This document shows, piece after piece, positions 1 to 11,795 of a stretch of 64,000 nucleotides of DNA; position 1 is the stretch's first letter, and every line of letters starts with the position of its first letter. The notes under the pieces were generated by a model, which worked only from the letters and a program-made list of their open reading frames with translations, did not search any database and was not told the origin of the DNA. Location: contig KN832573.1 in assembly GCA_000827205.1 (NCBI GenBank), forward strand, positions 343,610 through 407,609, given 5' to 3'. Both the position numbers and the translations under genes were made by a program. Source of the DNA: Plicaturopsis crispa FD-325 SS-3 (Eukaryota; Basidiomycota; Agaricomycetes; Amylocorticiales; Amylocorticiaceae).

Positions 1-1
1 A

Positions 2-414
2 GCTGAGCCGCCCAAGGCTCCTCCTGCTTCTTCCAAGGAGAGCTCTTCGACGCTAGACAAAATCGAAACGGCACTCCATGGTGTTGACACGACTGTCGCC
101 GCCCTGGGCACCATCCCCTCGCTCATCCACAATAGCGACCCGCAGGGTCTCGCTTCTCCAGCTTCCGACACTCCGGCAGCGCTGCAAGACCCGTCAGCGA
201 CGAACGGGACCGTCATCGATGGTGGTAACGGCAGCAACTCCACGGCCTCAGCCAGCGGAAGTGCGACTGCCAGCGCGGCGACTGGCTCTGCTACCGGTGC
301 ACTCGGTAAGCCTGGTTTCGGAAACATGTCCCGAAGTCTAAGCACTGACATCCGTTCGTTATTTTCTCAGGTGCGCGTCAACTACGCTACTCCCGCTATG
401 TCCGCGGTCAATGA
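2..414 (+). CDS. 3' end of a Ser/Ala/Thr-rich protein gene (partial)
   Basis: The reading frame is open from the window edge at base 2, so the start lies outside. It codes for a Pro/Ala/Ser-rich stretch, a short amphipathic segment (SSTLDKIETALHGVDTTVAAL) and a Ser/Thr/Ala/Gly low-complexity tail. A canonical 65 bp intron (GTAAGC to TTTCTCAG) runs from 306 to 370. Splicing gives a basic C-terminus, ARQLRYSRYVRGQ, and a TGA at 412-414. Without splicing the frame closes early inside the intron, which supports the junction. I do not recognise the family. The visible part looks disordered, and the basic tail is the only notable feature. Confidence 0.5.
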
Positions 415-1688
415 GCGGCAGGATACGAGTGACATGTGCTTATGACAGTGAGCGGGGAGTGTAGACGCGATGACAGATTTTACCATCGGACTACTTGGTA
501 TCTGAGTCATTTGTTTTCTGAGTGCTGGTCATGATGATACAGACAGACATTTTGCCTCCGCCTCGGAGTCAATTCATTGTCAATTCACGCCACACGGATT
601 GAGTATTTCTATTTGGCACATCTGCAATAATTCTCGTGCATATAATCGCACCTTCGTTGAGCGATTTCTTACTACTATGTCTACGAGGGCTGGTGGGCAC
701 ACGAGGATCCTTGTGCGCTTGACTCCCATGTTCGTCGTTGACGTAACCGAAGTTGGCGCGAGACGGCTGGGCGATGCCGACCAGCTTCAAAGACTCGGAG
801 GCGACCAGCGCTTGTCTTCGAAATCTGTCACGGTCTCAGCGAAGCTGAACGTGCGTCGTGCGCCTTCGAACCTGAACCGCAACAAGGACGTGCCTCTCTG
901 CAAGATAGAGCATGTTTCGCGCTGAAAGCGTCTCACGAATTTTGATCTGCCAACCTTGCGCGTAACCACATTCGCGCGACGCGTGTGCGTCCCCTTCAGT
1001 TTTACAAGGGCATCTTCATCAAGTCGGGCGTCTCCTCCATCCGGGCCTGAATACTCCAGAATCTCGAGTCAGATACTATCAGTCTGAGATGCCAGTAAGC
1101 CTTTTTTCGTCAGTGTCTGCGTCGCGTGAGTCTCAAGCTAATTTTTGCTCTACGATTCAGCTCATCGACAAGATAAGGGCACGAGTCTCACTGCGGAACG
1201 AGACCTCCACTCCCAATCCTATAATGGCGGGGGCAGATGCGCTCGAGACGCCAGCTTGGAAACCCGCTGCGGCCCGACACCATGGCAATGAGCCTGAAGT
1301 AGGGCCGTAAGTTCGAAAGGAATATATTGCATTGTATCTGCAGTGGGTTGGATCGTCTGCGGGACAGGTTATAGGATGCGCATCATCACACGCCAGCCTG
1401 ATCCCGTCTGCATCTCTGATGCTGGCCCGCACATAGGCGCCGGTGGGTGGCAGCTTCTAATCCTTCTGCGCACTTTTACGTTCTCCGAGTTGACAGCTTG
1501 CCATTCTAGTCGCACGATATCGACAGGAATCTCTTGTTCTCCCGCCGCGACATAGGCCGATGGGCAGCCCCAAGAGGATAAAGGGCGGGTGCGTGTAGCC
1601 AGCATTCCCCAGGCTAGCCCTCCGCAATTCTGTTCACTTTCTACCACTTTAGCCGTGTTGCCTGGTGCTCAGCGACTTAACGACGACC
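415..1688. other. Intergenic stretch, nothing recognisable
   Basis: Short open frames occur on both strands (for example 599-925 plus and 1369-1647 minus), but none matches a family I know, carries a convincing chain of splice sites or extends across the region. It probably holds the terminator of the upstream gene and the promoter of the DUF6533 gene that starts at 1689. Confidence 0.4.
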
Positions 1689-3577
1689 ATGTCGGCGTTA
1701 GCTTCTCCTACCTCAGCAGGATCCGAGTCTGTATTGGATATACTTTGGCATACAGAACATACCAAGTAAGTCTTTCTCCCCCTGCTCAACTTGTTTACAT
1801 TTCTTTTGTGGCTTACTGGCATCACAGGATGATGATACGTGAGCTATTCCAACTCCTCAATCACTTGTCGACGGAATTGAAACAAAAACAATAGTCTCGG
1901 GAGTGACTGTGCTCACGTACGACCACATACTTACAGTAAGCATCACCCAAAATATGCTGGTTTCTGACGGCTAACTTTTTCTATCGTCTAGTTCAACGAG
2001 GAGGTGTGCTTCTTGGTAGGCGTCGGTCTGTGCGACCCAAGCTGATATATGCGCGTAAAGTTGAACCTGATATGGCGCCCAAAATTTGTTCTTGTGTCGT
2101 GGATCTTTCTTTTCGTGCGTACTTTTTCCATCACCGCCCCTCCGTGTGCTGATCTGCTGCAACTGTTAGAACCGATACTTAGTGTAAGCCACCGCACTCA
2201 TACCCATGAAAATGTCTCATCTATCAGTCAGGCCGGCACTATTGGCCGTTGACATATACGGTAGGCAACGTTGCCCTCAATCTGTCTAGGCATTTAATCA
2301 TTTTTTTCATAGAGCATTTTTATTTGGATATGCCATATCATCAGGGAATCCAAGTCCGTAGCTCCCCCACGCTCACCCGTTTTCATTATTAACTGCATTC
2401 TCCTCACTAGTTCTGCAAAATATGGATCGTGATTCAAGGCTATTTCACCATCCTATCGTTCATGTCGATCCACGGTATGTACACACTCTTGTCTCCTCGA
2501 AATGGTTCCTAATTAGCCACAGTGATCGTCGCATTCAGAGTATACGCACTTCATGGGGGACGGCCCTGGGTAAGCAGAGTCCTGTGGGCCGCCGGGATCA
2601 TCTACTCGATCGTGTGTCTTGTTCTGTCCACCCTCGAGCAACTCCCCCAGACATGTAGGTCCGATATGTATACCATCTGTATGAGTCGCTGACATATATA
2701 TAGCGCCATGGCCGGACTCTGTCAGAGCTATCCGGCATCAATGCATTGGCTCTGTGGGTGCATTCCTACTGTTACTTGATAGACGGAAATTCAACATTAT
2801 TTCAACTACTCTAGATACCGAGCTGGAGCTGGGTGATATGGCTCCCGAGGTTTGTGCGATCTATTCTTTGCTAGATTGGCATGCTCACATCTTCACAGTG
2901 TCGTGTTTGAGACATTGCTATTCGGCCTTACCATGGCTGCTGCCTTACGCCAGGCGACCTATGGCACGAGTTTTAACTCGATGTACCAGATTCTTTACCG
3001 AGACGGAATTCTATCCTTCTTGGCCGTCTCTTGTGAGTCTTCTCTACGATATTGTATCCGCCACATTTCTGACCAAGAGCTCTCCGCAGTGTGCTCGTTG
3101 TTCTCCCTTTTGTGCGTGTCCTTCTGTCTGATTCAAATTGCTCCGTCGGACATGCCTTATAGTGAGTATACAGAGTCTGGGTCACAGCTCCGCAAAGCCT
3201 CTTAGGCTTAGGTCGCTAGTGAGTGAATGCTGCTATCTAGACAACTCAAGTTCTCATTTCTGTATAGCTTCGCACTCGCGCTTGTAAACGTAGCCGGATC
3301 CAGACTCGTGCTAAACCTGAAAGACTACTCTGCGCGGCAACGTGAAGCCATGTCCGAATCTCGGAAACTCCTCCGGTTCCAGACAGACTCCGATACAGAA
3401 CTCTGCCCTAATCGGCACCCCATCGCTGTCAGCTATCCCAGTCTCCAGATGCAGCAGATCAGGGACGACGAGGAGAAGCAGGGCTACCTCACCGTCACCA
3501 TGCCCGCGAACGTCTACCTCGGCCAGCATGAGACCCGCAGCCCAGCCCACGGGTACGGCAACGACGACATCGTATAA
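1689..3577 (+). CDS. DUF6533 seven-helix membrane protein
   Basis: About 15 small exons with 45-65 bp introns give a protein of the basidiomycete DUF6533 family, which is predicted to span the membrane seven times and has no known biochemical role. The diagnostic N-terminal block is intact: LTYDHILTF (exon ending 1935), then NEE joined to LNLIWRPKFVLVSWIFLF (2061-2114), NRYLVPALLAVDIY and FCKIWIVIQGYFTILSFMS (2411-2474). Later helices include VIVAFRVYALHG, then HQCIGSIPSWSWVIWLP and VVFETLLFGLTM. The protein ends with the family signature AGSRLVLNL and a roughly 80-residue hydrophilic tail (3268-3577) predicted to be cytosolic. I chose ATG 1689 because it opens the first exon that splices in frame to the YDHILTF block. 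The 1839-1894 intron and the junctions near 2313 and 3032-3110 are the least certain. No disabling change was seen. This gene differs in family from the DUF6534 array that follows. Confidence 0.75.
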
Positions 3578-3975
3578 AGGGCGGGTGCGTGCAGCTGAAA
3601 ATACTCACTGGCAAGCTGGCCCTCCCTTCCGCTTTCACGCTCGCTTTTGCTCTCATTCTTTACTCCATCCTTCTCCAAACCCCATTCCTTTCGTCGTGGG
3701 ACCAAAGTGGGACGGTATACTGATAGAAACGCGTAGGACTTTTCGCGTACATTGTACAGATATATATTAAATACATCTCAGCACATAATTACATTCGTTC
3801 AGATTCGAACCCTGCGTCGAAGTACACACGTACACACGCGTGGGATGCACATAAATAACACGAGCCGAGCACTCCACCTAGTACACCCCAGAAAAAGGGA
3901 AAGACATGTACAACTTCGAAGACTTATGCATAGAGGAATAGCGGTGTTCATCGCCGTCAAACGAAGGCCAGTGCC
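3578..3975. other. Convergent intergenic spacer
   Basis: This spacer lies between the ends of the plus-strand DUF6533 gene and the minus-strand DUF6534 gene. It should hold both 3' UTRs. No gene or repeat is evident. Confidence 0.4.
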
Positions 3976-5761
3976 TCAAACCTGGGCTTGGAGATGACCA
4001 TCTGCGCACTCTTTCACCGCCTGAAGGGAAGCAAGTTCTGTTAGCATGATTTCTCCCTGATAGGACCGCAATAAACTAACCGCGGCAGGTTCGTTGTCCT
4101 GAATGCCGCGGTGCTCTGGCACAGACACGGGGGCGCTAGGCGTAGCTGCCTGGCTGATGCCCGACGGTGCAGCCCTGAATACTATGCCCTGGCTGACCGC
4201 TGTCGCCCCGTCCGAGTTCACTTCATTGTCCGCGACCCGGACCACGGTAGTGCGCGCATTCAGAGTGGCGAAGAGCACATTCGAGTAGAGCTTCCCGAGC
4301 AGGAATGAGAACGTAATGTAGTACTGGTTTTGTCCCGAGTCACTGGTCGCAAAGTTGATAAGAGAGGCGATGAGCTGCAAGCCTGCCACCACGGCAGTAA
4401 TGAACCCAGTCTGGACCGTCACGGCGATGAGTTTTGTAAGGATATTGCTGGTTTTCTTGATTGGCGTTCGCGATCGGGCTTCGAAGAGCTGAGGATCATA
4501 TATCCATTGCGGGCGTGAGCATTTTTCTATAAACCAAAATAAAATGTGCCTACGATGTGCAAGAGAGACCCCGTGATGAGGAAATCAGAGGTAAAGCTTC
4601 CCGCGAGCCATAGCTGTGCGGAAATTGATTGAAGATTGTAAGTGTCAGGTGGAAACCCAAGATGGATGGATGACGAGCGCACAATTAAAGTTGTAGTTCC
4701 TGATGCATCGTTAATCTGCAAGACGTCACATCAGATCAGGATCGCTTATTTGAAAATGAGAGAAACTACCGACATTGACCAGTGGTAGAGCAGAATACGC
4801 GATAGATGATGCACACTGCAACAGTGCAAGCTAATTATGTCTTCATCAGCAAAAACAGTGATATGGTGTATGATTGAGGCATATACCGTAACAATAGAAA
4901 TGACGAGCTTGCGCATGACCGCAGTGTTCTTGAGGATCCAGATCCTCCTGCGGATGCCCCGTGAGAGCATCATGTTTATAGCCATCCAAGCGTCGATAAA
5001 AGGGAAAGACTCACCGCGCGAAGAAGCATTGGACTATGCAAGATACTAACGATGCGCACTAGCATGTCAGACACCGTTGCATTTCTGGTAAACGCAATAA
5101 AGCCACCAACTCACCAATCCCTCCGAGCAGTTGCAAGACAGCAACGGACCAGTCGAAGCCGAGCAGACTTTCATAAGGTCCCTGCGACCACACAAGCTGC
5201 TGCCATGCAAGGTACATTGCGATGGCTGTTTGCGCGAGGTCGGTGACATACAAGGCATACACTAAAGATGTAAGCATATGTTGTTATCCGTTATACAGAA
5301 TGGTCGTCAGGAGTGAACGGATGGTTGTACTCGCCGAGAACTTTGGTGCCCGTTCTGTCCTTGTCACTGGATATCGCATATATGTCTGTGACCGACAGCC
5401 CAGCGAAAGTCATTCGACAATCCGCATCACCAAAAAGAATATGCACACACAAAGTTGTACGCTGCATGAGTTCATGACGTTTACCACTACTCGCACATAT
5501 GCAGATCCCGCGACGTACCTGAGGCATCCCAGGAGGCACCAGTTGAACGAGATACCGAAGAGCTGTGGATAGTAACGTCCATACGCTGTAAACAATGGGA
5601 AGATTATTCAACGCTCACATGTGGTGCAGCGCTGGCATCGTGTGGCATGGACCGGAGTTTGAGTTGTATAATTTTATGCGTCGGAGAGACAGAACTATGG
5701 CGGGCACTCACCCTAAAACAAGCTCCTCCCGCGTAGGGTTATCGAGTTCGTAGGTTGACAT
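3976..5761 (-). CDS. DUF6534 membrane protein, array copy 1
   Basis: The gene reads from ATG 5761 (MSTYELDNPTREELVLG, matching the start of the other copies) to TGA 3976-3978. Recognisable exons follow the family order: the DIYAISSDKDRTGTKVL exon, the LYVTDLAQTAIAMYLAWQQL / GPYESLLGF exon, RRIWILKNTAVMRKLVISIV, LWLAGSFTSDFLITGSLLHI, and the large exon TVQTGFITAVVAGLQLI to FLLGKLYSNVLFATLNAR (about 4240-4422). These correspond to the later helices and C-terminal signature of DUF6534, an Agaricomycete seven-helix family of unknown function. The last exon (AVKECADGHLQAQV) matches the short terminal exon of every other copy. One intron uses a GC donor (minus strand, 5329-5334). No frameshift was seen. 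Its nearest relative in the window by layout is the copy at 7633-9506 on the same strand. Confidence 0.72.
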
Positions 5762-7632
5762 GGTCGCCTGCCGTACGGATATGTAGTTCACACTTCAGTC
5801 AAGACAAGGCACTATGGATGGGGGAGGATAAAACCTAGGGAGTCTGTACGCACAATGAGTGCATTTAAGTAGAATGGTGTAAATCGTATTTACTTTTTCC
5901 GAAGATGTCCCGACCCGCGATGAGAGGTGCCTCGATGAGAGCCCGTGCCTGTATCCAAAACATTCATTTTTCCAACATCTTGAACATGATAAGACGGGCG
6001 TACGAGATAGGGTCTTGAGACACGGTTGAAGCATGATCAACAAGAGGTACCTTTGACGCTGGAAGGGCATGACATACACGTCGCAAAAATCAACGTAGCC
6101 GTGCGCAAATCGCATGGCGGAAGGCGCTTCAGTCGCACTGGCTAGTTATATTTGGCGTCCTAGCGCTTTGTCGTGACCAGTGGATGGAACGAATCGCAAG
6201 AAGTTGTACCTTCGGGCCGCCATACGCGCTGGCGGCGGGCACTGTCGAACGTGCGAGTGCAGAAGAGCGCAATGCAGGGGTCTGTATGCCAGACTGCCAC
6301 AAATCTTACGTGCATCCGCGAAAGAGTTTGTCAGATCGGACTGCGTAGATGTTTGGATGTCCATGATCAGCGCCCTATTCTGCAACCCACCACGGTCCAG
6401 TCTATTCCCGACGGCGGCAAAGACTGCCGCAGTCCACCAGACGCTGGTCACTAAGCCACACGATATGGTGTCTCGAGATACGGATGGAGAATGGAGCGCA
6501 TGGCCGGCGCCGCAGGCACACTAGCTGGGAAACGTTGGTGTCCCAGGCTCCTAGCGCGTTTTGATAATCGGGGACTGGAAGAGACTGCGCCGTCAGCGTA
6601 CGATACCCGATAGTGTCGCAGATATCGATACCAGATATGCGAGCGCAGAACGCTCTTGGAAGAATGCAATGCACGAGCGACAGAGTAGGCGCCCGACGCA
6701 AGCATCATGACTACGCATAGCGCAACAATGTACCAGTCTCGGTGCATTTATGCATAGCACGCCCTGAGTATATTCAAGCGTCTCGGGCAGGCCAGTAGAA
6801 TGAACAGATGTACTAGCACCGGCGAGAGAACAAGGAAAGTCGGGCTATGAATGTTTAAGTTTGAGGTACAGTAGAAAGACAGCAAGTACTCACAGCCTGA
6901 GGTCGTGTGCGTGCAGATATCTATAGCACGCGCGGTAAGTACCCCACGCGCTACTTTAATCGATCTGATGCCCGCCCCACAGAGATATGGACTTGTCCTC
7001 TCGCCATCCACAGAGGTGTGGACCTGAGTCAGAGCGAAGCCAAGTTTCAGATTACGAGCGGGCACAGAAACTGTTCGAACCGCTGCAAGATTGGACGAGA
7101 CATTGGCTGAGTTGGGGCTGACAGAAAAACAGACGACGATCTGGAGGTCAGGACGTCGTGGACTCGTAGAGCAGTAGGCTTTGTGACGTCGGCGTAGAGA
7201 CGTGGCGTATCGCATCCGCTACCTCCTGCGTAAAAGGATGTGGAAAAGCCCTCCGTTATTTGAACATGGGTGGCGCAGCAGAGCGACAGCAGAGGGCGTG
7301 CGATTTGCAACGACACCTCCACGTGGCCTCTGGCGCATTAAACCCGCGGGTCCGCGGGATTGCCGCGGGAGAACGGCACTCGGCACTGCAGTACTTAGAA
7401 TGAATATCCATGTTTGAGGTCGCCCTCGTTGGTGGCTAGTACCGACGTCGCCTGGCCCGCTTCTCCTCTTGAGTCATTCTACTCTAGGTTCTACAGTACT
7501 TTGAGTCTGCTATGTACTCTGCGGTGTATATCACGCTCTTTCCGGTATACGCATAGAGCGGTGTGGCGCTGCTGAATATCTTGTTCGCGAACGATGCCTA
7601 GGATCACACTGGGTGGCGTCCATCGTCGCAAC
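5762..7632 (-). pseudogene. Spacer with a likely decayed DUF6534-like gene
   Basis: Several minus-strand frames in about 6150-7215 look like broken pieces of a membrane protein. HRDWYIVALCVVMMLASG (about 6690-6747) resembles the helix that follows the N-R-N-W motif of DUF6534 proteins. DTISCGLVTSVWWTAAVFAAV (about 6400-6470) resembles the T-G-L-x-T-S helix. SPVLVHLFILL (about 6800) fits the preceding helix. A stop lies directly before HRDW with no splice path around it, and frames do not join cleanly, so I read this as a decayed copy rather than a working gene. The assignment rests on hydrophobicity and weak motif likeness only. The end nearest 7400 also carries a diverged repeat (separate entry). 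Confidence 0.3.
7180..7400 (+). repeat. Dispersed repeat, copy 1 (inverted relative to 17290-17530)
   Basis: This stretch aligns with the reverse complement of about 17290-17530. Shared blocks include TGGCGTATCGYATCC, AAAGGRTGWGGAAARGCCCTCCG, CACCKCCACGTGGC and CCCGCGGGYCCGCGGG. The two copies are clearly diverged, with small insertions. It is likely an old dispersed repeat or a breakpoint remnant of the DUF6534 array. It has no terminal repeats or coding frame that I can see. Confidence 0.6.
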
Positions 7633-9506
7633 CTAACACGAAGACTCCGCCGAGCGTACCGTGAGTTCGTCGTCCCCATTCTCTTTCATCATCTGAAATG
7701 AAAGGAGACAAGATCAACTTGCAGTAAGTATCAATTCGTGCTAGCGGAGACGTCAAAAGAACCCAGAACGCACCGCGGCGGGTTCATTGCCGGCGCACTC
7801 ATTTTCAGACACAGAGACAAGTGCAGTTGCGCGCGACGGATCCCTGAACACGATTCCCTGACTGATCTTCGTCGCCGCGTCCGTGCTGGCCTCGCTCTCA
7901 GCAACCCGGACTGTGGCGGTGCGCGCGTTGAGCGTCGCGAGGAGCACGTTCGAGTAGAGCTTCCCGAGCAGGAAGGAGAACATCACGTAGTACTGGTTCG
8001 AGAGCACCGTGACGTCGAGGACTTGGGTGACGAGTTGTACACCCGCCGCGATGGCGGTGATGAACCCCGTCTGGACGGTCAAGGCGATGAGTCGTGTAAG
8101 GAGCGACGCGGTTCGCTTGATGGGCGTTTGGGAGCGGGTTTTGATAAACTGTAAGGGTGATTACTTTCTATGCTTTGGTTATTCAATGGAAGAAGCGTGC
8201 GTGCGTACGATGTGCAAGAGCGACCCCGCTATGAGCGCATCGCAGATGAAGCTGGCTGTCAGCCAAATCTGGGGGCACGAGTACATTGACTATTAGAGAG
8301 ATATCCCCGCGAGACGAAGTATGGATTGATGACGAGCGCACGATTATGGCTACGAGCTCTGCCGCCTGCGCACGGGTATCTTGTGCTTGGGCGCGCGCAC
8401 TCTGTAAAGCATCACCATGTCATCAAAGTATGATCAGAGGGTGCGTTGTGGGAATGGGAGACGGAAACGCACGGTGCTGTCGAATATTACTACGCCGGTT
8501 AGCCCCGCCGCTGATAGACATTGAATAACCGCAAGCTATAAGTAACCGCGTCAGCAGATATGGTGGTGTGGTGAATATCGTTGAGAAATATACCATGACG
8601 ATACAAACGACAAGTTTGCGCATGATCGACGTGTTCTGGAGGATCCAAATTCTCCTGCAGATGCCCAGACAGGACGGGACGTCAGCTATGCACCCATACC
8701 AGACGTTGGAGATGATGAATATGCTTGCCGTGCAAAGAAACACTGCACCATGAACGATACTATGTAGCAACCCACCAACCACCGCGATCAGAATATAATA
8801 GACGCCCAACCACTACGACTGAACACGCGTATACAACTCACCGACACCTGCGAGCAGCTGCAAGACGGCGAGGGCCCAGTTGTACGCGGTGATGTTCTCG
8901 TACGGACCCTGGGACCATACGAGCTGCAGCCACGCACAGTACGTCGTGACCGCGGTCTGCACGACGTCGATGCCGTACAGTGTGTATACTGAAAGGTAAG
9001 CAAATGCCAGATAAATACGGCGCTTTGGTCAGTCATAAACCATACGAGGCGGTATGAAGTTGTACTCGCCGAAAGCTTTGGTGCTGGTTCTGTCGCCGCC
9101 ACTCGAGATCGAGTATATATCTGTGAGCGGCAGTCGTCGAACAAACAGTCCACATCCATCACTGGCCAACGCGGTACACGGAAGATATACACGCACAGAG
9201 CTGCACGCTGCATGGATGGCGTTGTCATCGCTCGCGCACATGCAAATACATATTGCGCGACAGACATACCTAAGGCACCCCAGGAGAATCCCGTTCAACA
9301 CGGCCCCCAGGAGCTACAGTATCACTTATCTCAGCGCGCCCGCATTGACGGGAGGACGATGCGGTGCTCACATATGGTGCAAGTCTGGAATCGTATAGAA
9401 GTGAGTTTGAGACCACAGTGCACTGGAGAGAGAGAGATAATGCAGGTACGCACAATACGACAAGTTCTTCCCGCGTAGGGGCGTCGATGACCTGCGTGGT
9501 AGACAT
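7633..9506 (-). CDS. DUF6534 membrane protein, array copy 2
   Basis: It starts at ATG 9506 (MSTTQVIDAPTREELVVL) and ends at TAG 7633-7635. Exons in order: the start exon; a tiny LAPY exon; LLGAVLNGILLGCLR; DIYSISSGGDRTSTKAF (about 9070-9120); the GIDVVQTAVTTYCAWLQLV-type exon; RRIWILQNTSIMRKLVVCIV; LAVIQCLSAAGLTGVVIF; IWLTASFICDALIAGSLLHI (about 8218-8275); and the large exon TVQTGFITAIAAGVQLV to FLLGKLYSNVLLATLNAR. The terminal exon (MMKENGDDELTV) is reached by an intron from GTGCGT to TTTCATTTCAG. All family motifs of DUF6534 are present and no disabling change was found. A GC donor intron lies at 9064-9069, at the position conserved in copy 1. The function is unknown; predicted location is a cell membrane. 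Confidence 0.74.
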
Positions 9507-11795
9507 ACTTTTATGTCGCTTGTACAATCCAGCGAAGGCGAGGGCAGGATCGGAGGGGTCAGAAAGCGCAGGCAGGAAAGACATCTGTATACAGGACGAG
9601 GGGAATGTTATATGGTGCACAAGAATAGGTGCATGCATTCGCCCGAGATCGATATCTTCGAATAGCAGCTGCTTCTAATCTATTGAACTTTGACAAGCGC
9701 GAGCGTAAGGCAAACCGCGACGCCGATAGAACAGGTTACCTGCACGCATAGTGAGTGGCATTGCATGAACAAGAATATGTGGTATGCATTCACCTAAGAT
9801 TCTTTCAGTTCGAGAAGATGTCCAACATTCCGTTCTTGACGGCGGAAACAGCCAACGTTCTTCCCAAGGCTCTGTCAAATGAACCAATGCTCTGCCACCG
9901 GAACCAGCAATACGGGCACGATATGGCTTCTTGAGATACGACGGAGCATGGGTACTCAAAGTAAGCCTTGCGGATGTGAGAAGGACACGACAGATATGTC
10001 GCGGATAGCGCTGGCGGATCTGCAGGCGCGCAAGGTTTGCATGCAAGGGCTCCAAGTTCCTGGTGATCCGTGAGCTCCATAAATGGATCTGAGCCATATT
10101 TATAACAATCAGTGGCCTGAAGGGAAGAATTGGGACCGTCAAATATCGCGACGTTGTATCGTACAACGTCGACGCGTGCCGGGTTGAAGCTCGAGCGGGA
10201 CTTTTGCAAAGAAACCTCAGCAAGAGCGAGCACGTGCATGTCGTAGCTTTGAGTACCGGCAGGTGTATGGTTCCGAGTACCAATTGTTTTTGAGATTGAG
10301 ATACGGAGAACGGGAGAACATGCTCATGCGCCCGAGGCGTGCAGTGTGAAGACGGCGAGCTCGTATGCCATCTGTAATGCATTGGCGATTGCTGGAGAGC
10401 CTGCACCGGCCCTATAGATGGAAAAGGCAGGGACGTAGCTAGATCATGGGTGCGAGGAGGAGACGCTAATACGCATGCGGACTCCTGTGCGGGCGAGAGA
10501 AACTCTCATGCGTGAGCAAGAGAAACTCTCCTGCGCGAGCGAGGGAAACTCTCCTGTGCGAGTGAGAGAAACTCTCGGCGGCGAGTACACATTAATATTG
10601 CTATCTCGACACCGCACCCTGCCAATGACCACACAGGGCGTGAAATGGTCCTCATCGAGGGCGCCAAAGACTTGCTGAAGATTCGAATGCCTGGCGCTGA
10701 TAACGGGGGCCTGGCGAGCCATGATGGCGAGAAAGACACAGCGGTTGGCGAGCCGCGAGTGAGAGTGAGAGGAGGCGTGGCCTTGCAGGGAGCGCGCGGT
10801 CGATCTGCCCGTGCATACGTCGATCTGCCCGTGCAGGCCTCTCCTCCGCGCCGTAAAATCGGGTGCGTCGCAGTCAGAAAATCAGGATCGGCGGGGAGAT
10901 CGGTCGACGTTGGCTGTGAGTGGCCAATCGGACTGCTCACGCACAACGCCAAACCGCACATAAGCAGACGCGGACGCCAAAACGCACGAACAGACACAGA
11001 TGCGCACACCAAAAACGCACATAGGCAGACGCGCATGCACTCAAGCAGACGCGAAAAGTGCCGTTGGCATAGACACCCCCGCTCGTGCACTCAGCGACGA
11101 TGCGTATGGCCTGAATATATGCTGCGCCTGCTGCACGGCCGCGTCTCGAGTTTCTGCGCGCACGACTGCGTCTCGAGTGCCCGCGCCAATTGTCAATCCA
11201 ATCGACGCGCGGGCTGTCAACCAAATCGACGCGGGGCTTTACAGCGTCGGTTGAAAAATCGGAAACCCAGATGGGAGGAGTGAGAGATGAAACTTGCGTG
11301 CGGGGACGGACGAGGCGGGCGAACAGCGAAGGGTAGAGAAGAGGCTCGATTTTAGAAAGGCGGCGAGTGGGAAGGCATGACGCAAGACCAAAGCCCACTC
11401 GTAACGATAAGCCTCATCATGACAGAAGGACTCACCTTCTCCCAGCTAAGTATCTAGATAACTTGCGAGTTGACATGACCGCGGCAGGCGCGATGTAATG
11501 GGTGCGAGATGGTATCCGTAGATGGCGTCAAACAGTTTCTGTGGACGACTTGAGACGTACTCCAGCGACGGAGAAGGATACGACGCTCGGCGAGAGGATG
11601 CGGCGCACTGGCGGCGCACGACATGCAGGCATCGTGTCAAGGTGGCGGCGGGCGCGGCGGGCAACGACGACTTTGCAATGACGACACCTCGTAGCCACGT
11701 GGCTGCCACGCTCCTCCTCGTCTTGGCACCGCCCCTCTTGGCCCCTCCTCGCATTCTCTTGGCATGATGCCCCTCCCCTCCCGCCGACCACCACC
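9507..11795. other. Long intergenic region with minor ORFs and repeats
   Basis: The longest unbroken minus-strand frames are 9805-10239 (144 codons) and 9675-10406 (243 codons), overlapping in different frames. Neither shows a known domain, and both may be chance. From about 10440 the sequence becomes a patchwork of short direct repeats (23 bp units at 10479-10580, a doubled CGTCGATCTGCCCGTGCA at about 10797-10840, and degenerate CGCACATAxGCAGACGCG units at 10965-11050). The last few hundred bases should be the promoter and leader of the kinase gene. Confidence 0.4.
10479..10580. repeat. 23 bp tandem repeat, about four units
   Basis: The unit is GAAACTCTCCTGCGCGAGCGA plus two bases. Two exact-length 23 bp units are flanked by a variant unit on each side. 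The units contain GAGAGAAACTCTC, a short inverted repeat able to form a hairpin. Confidence 0.8.

Noticed and set aside
3780-3880. Possible minus-strand tRNA (GGTTCGAATC-like T-loop near 3805)
   Set aside because: The flanking bases cannot form a five-pair T stem, and no acceptor or D arm is found at the right distance. No other tRNA-like structure was convincing in the window.
10506-11090. 194-codon minus-strand Cys/Arg-rich ORF
   Set aside because: It is driven by local repeats (AGCAGACGCG and GAAACTCTC units) and shows no domain or gene signals.
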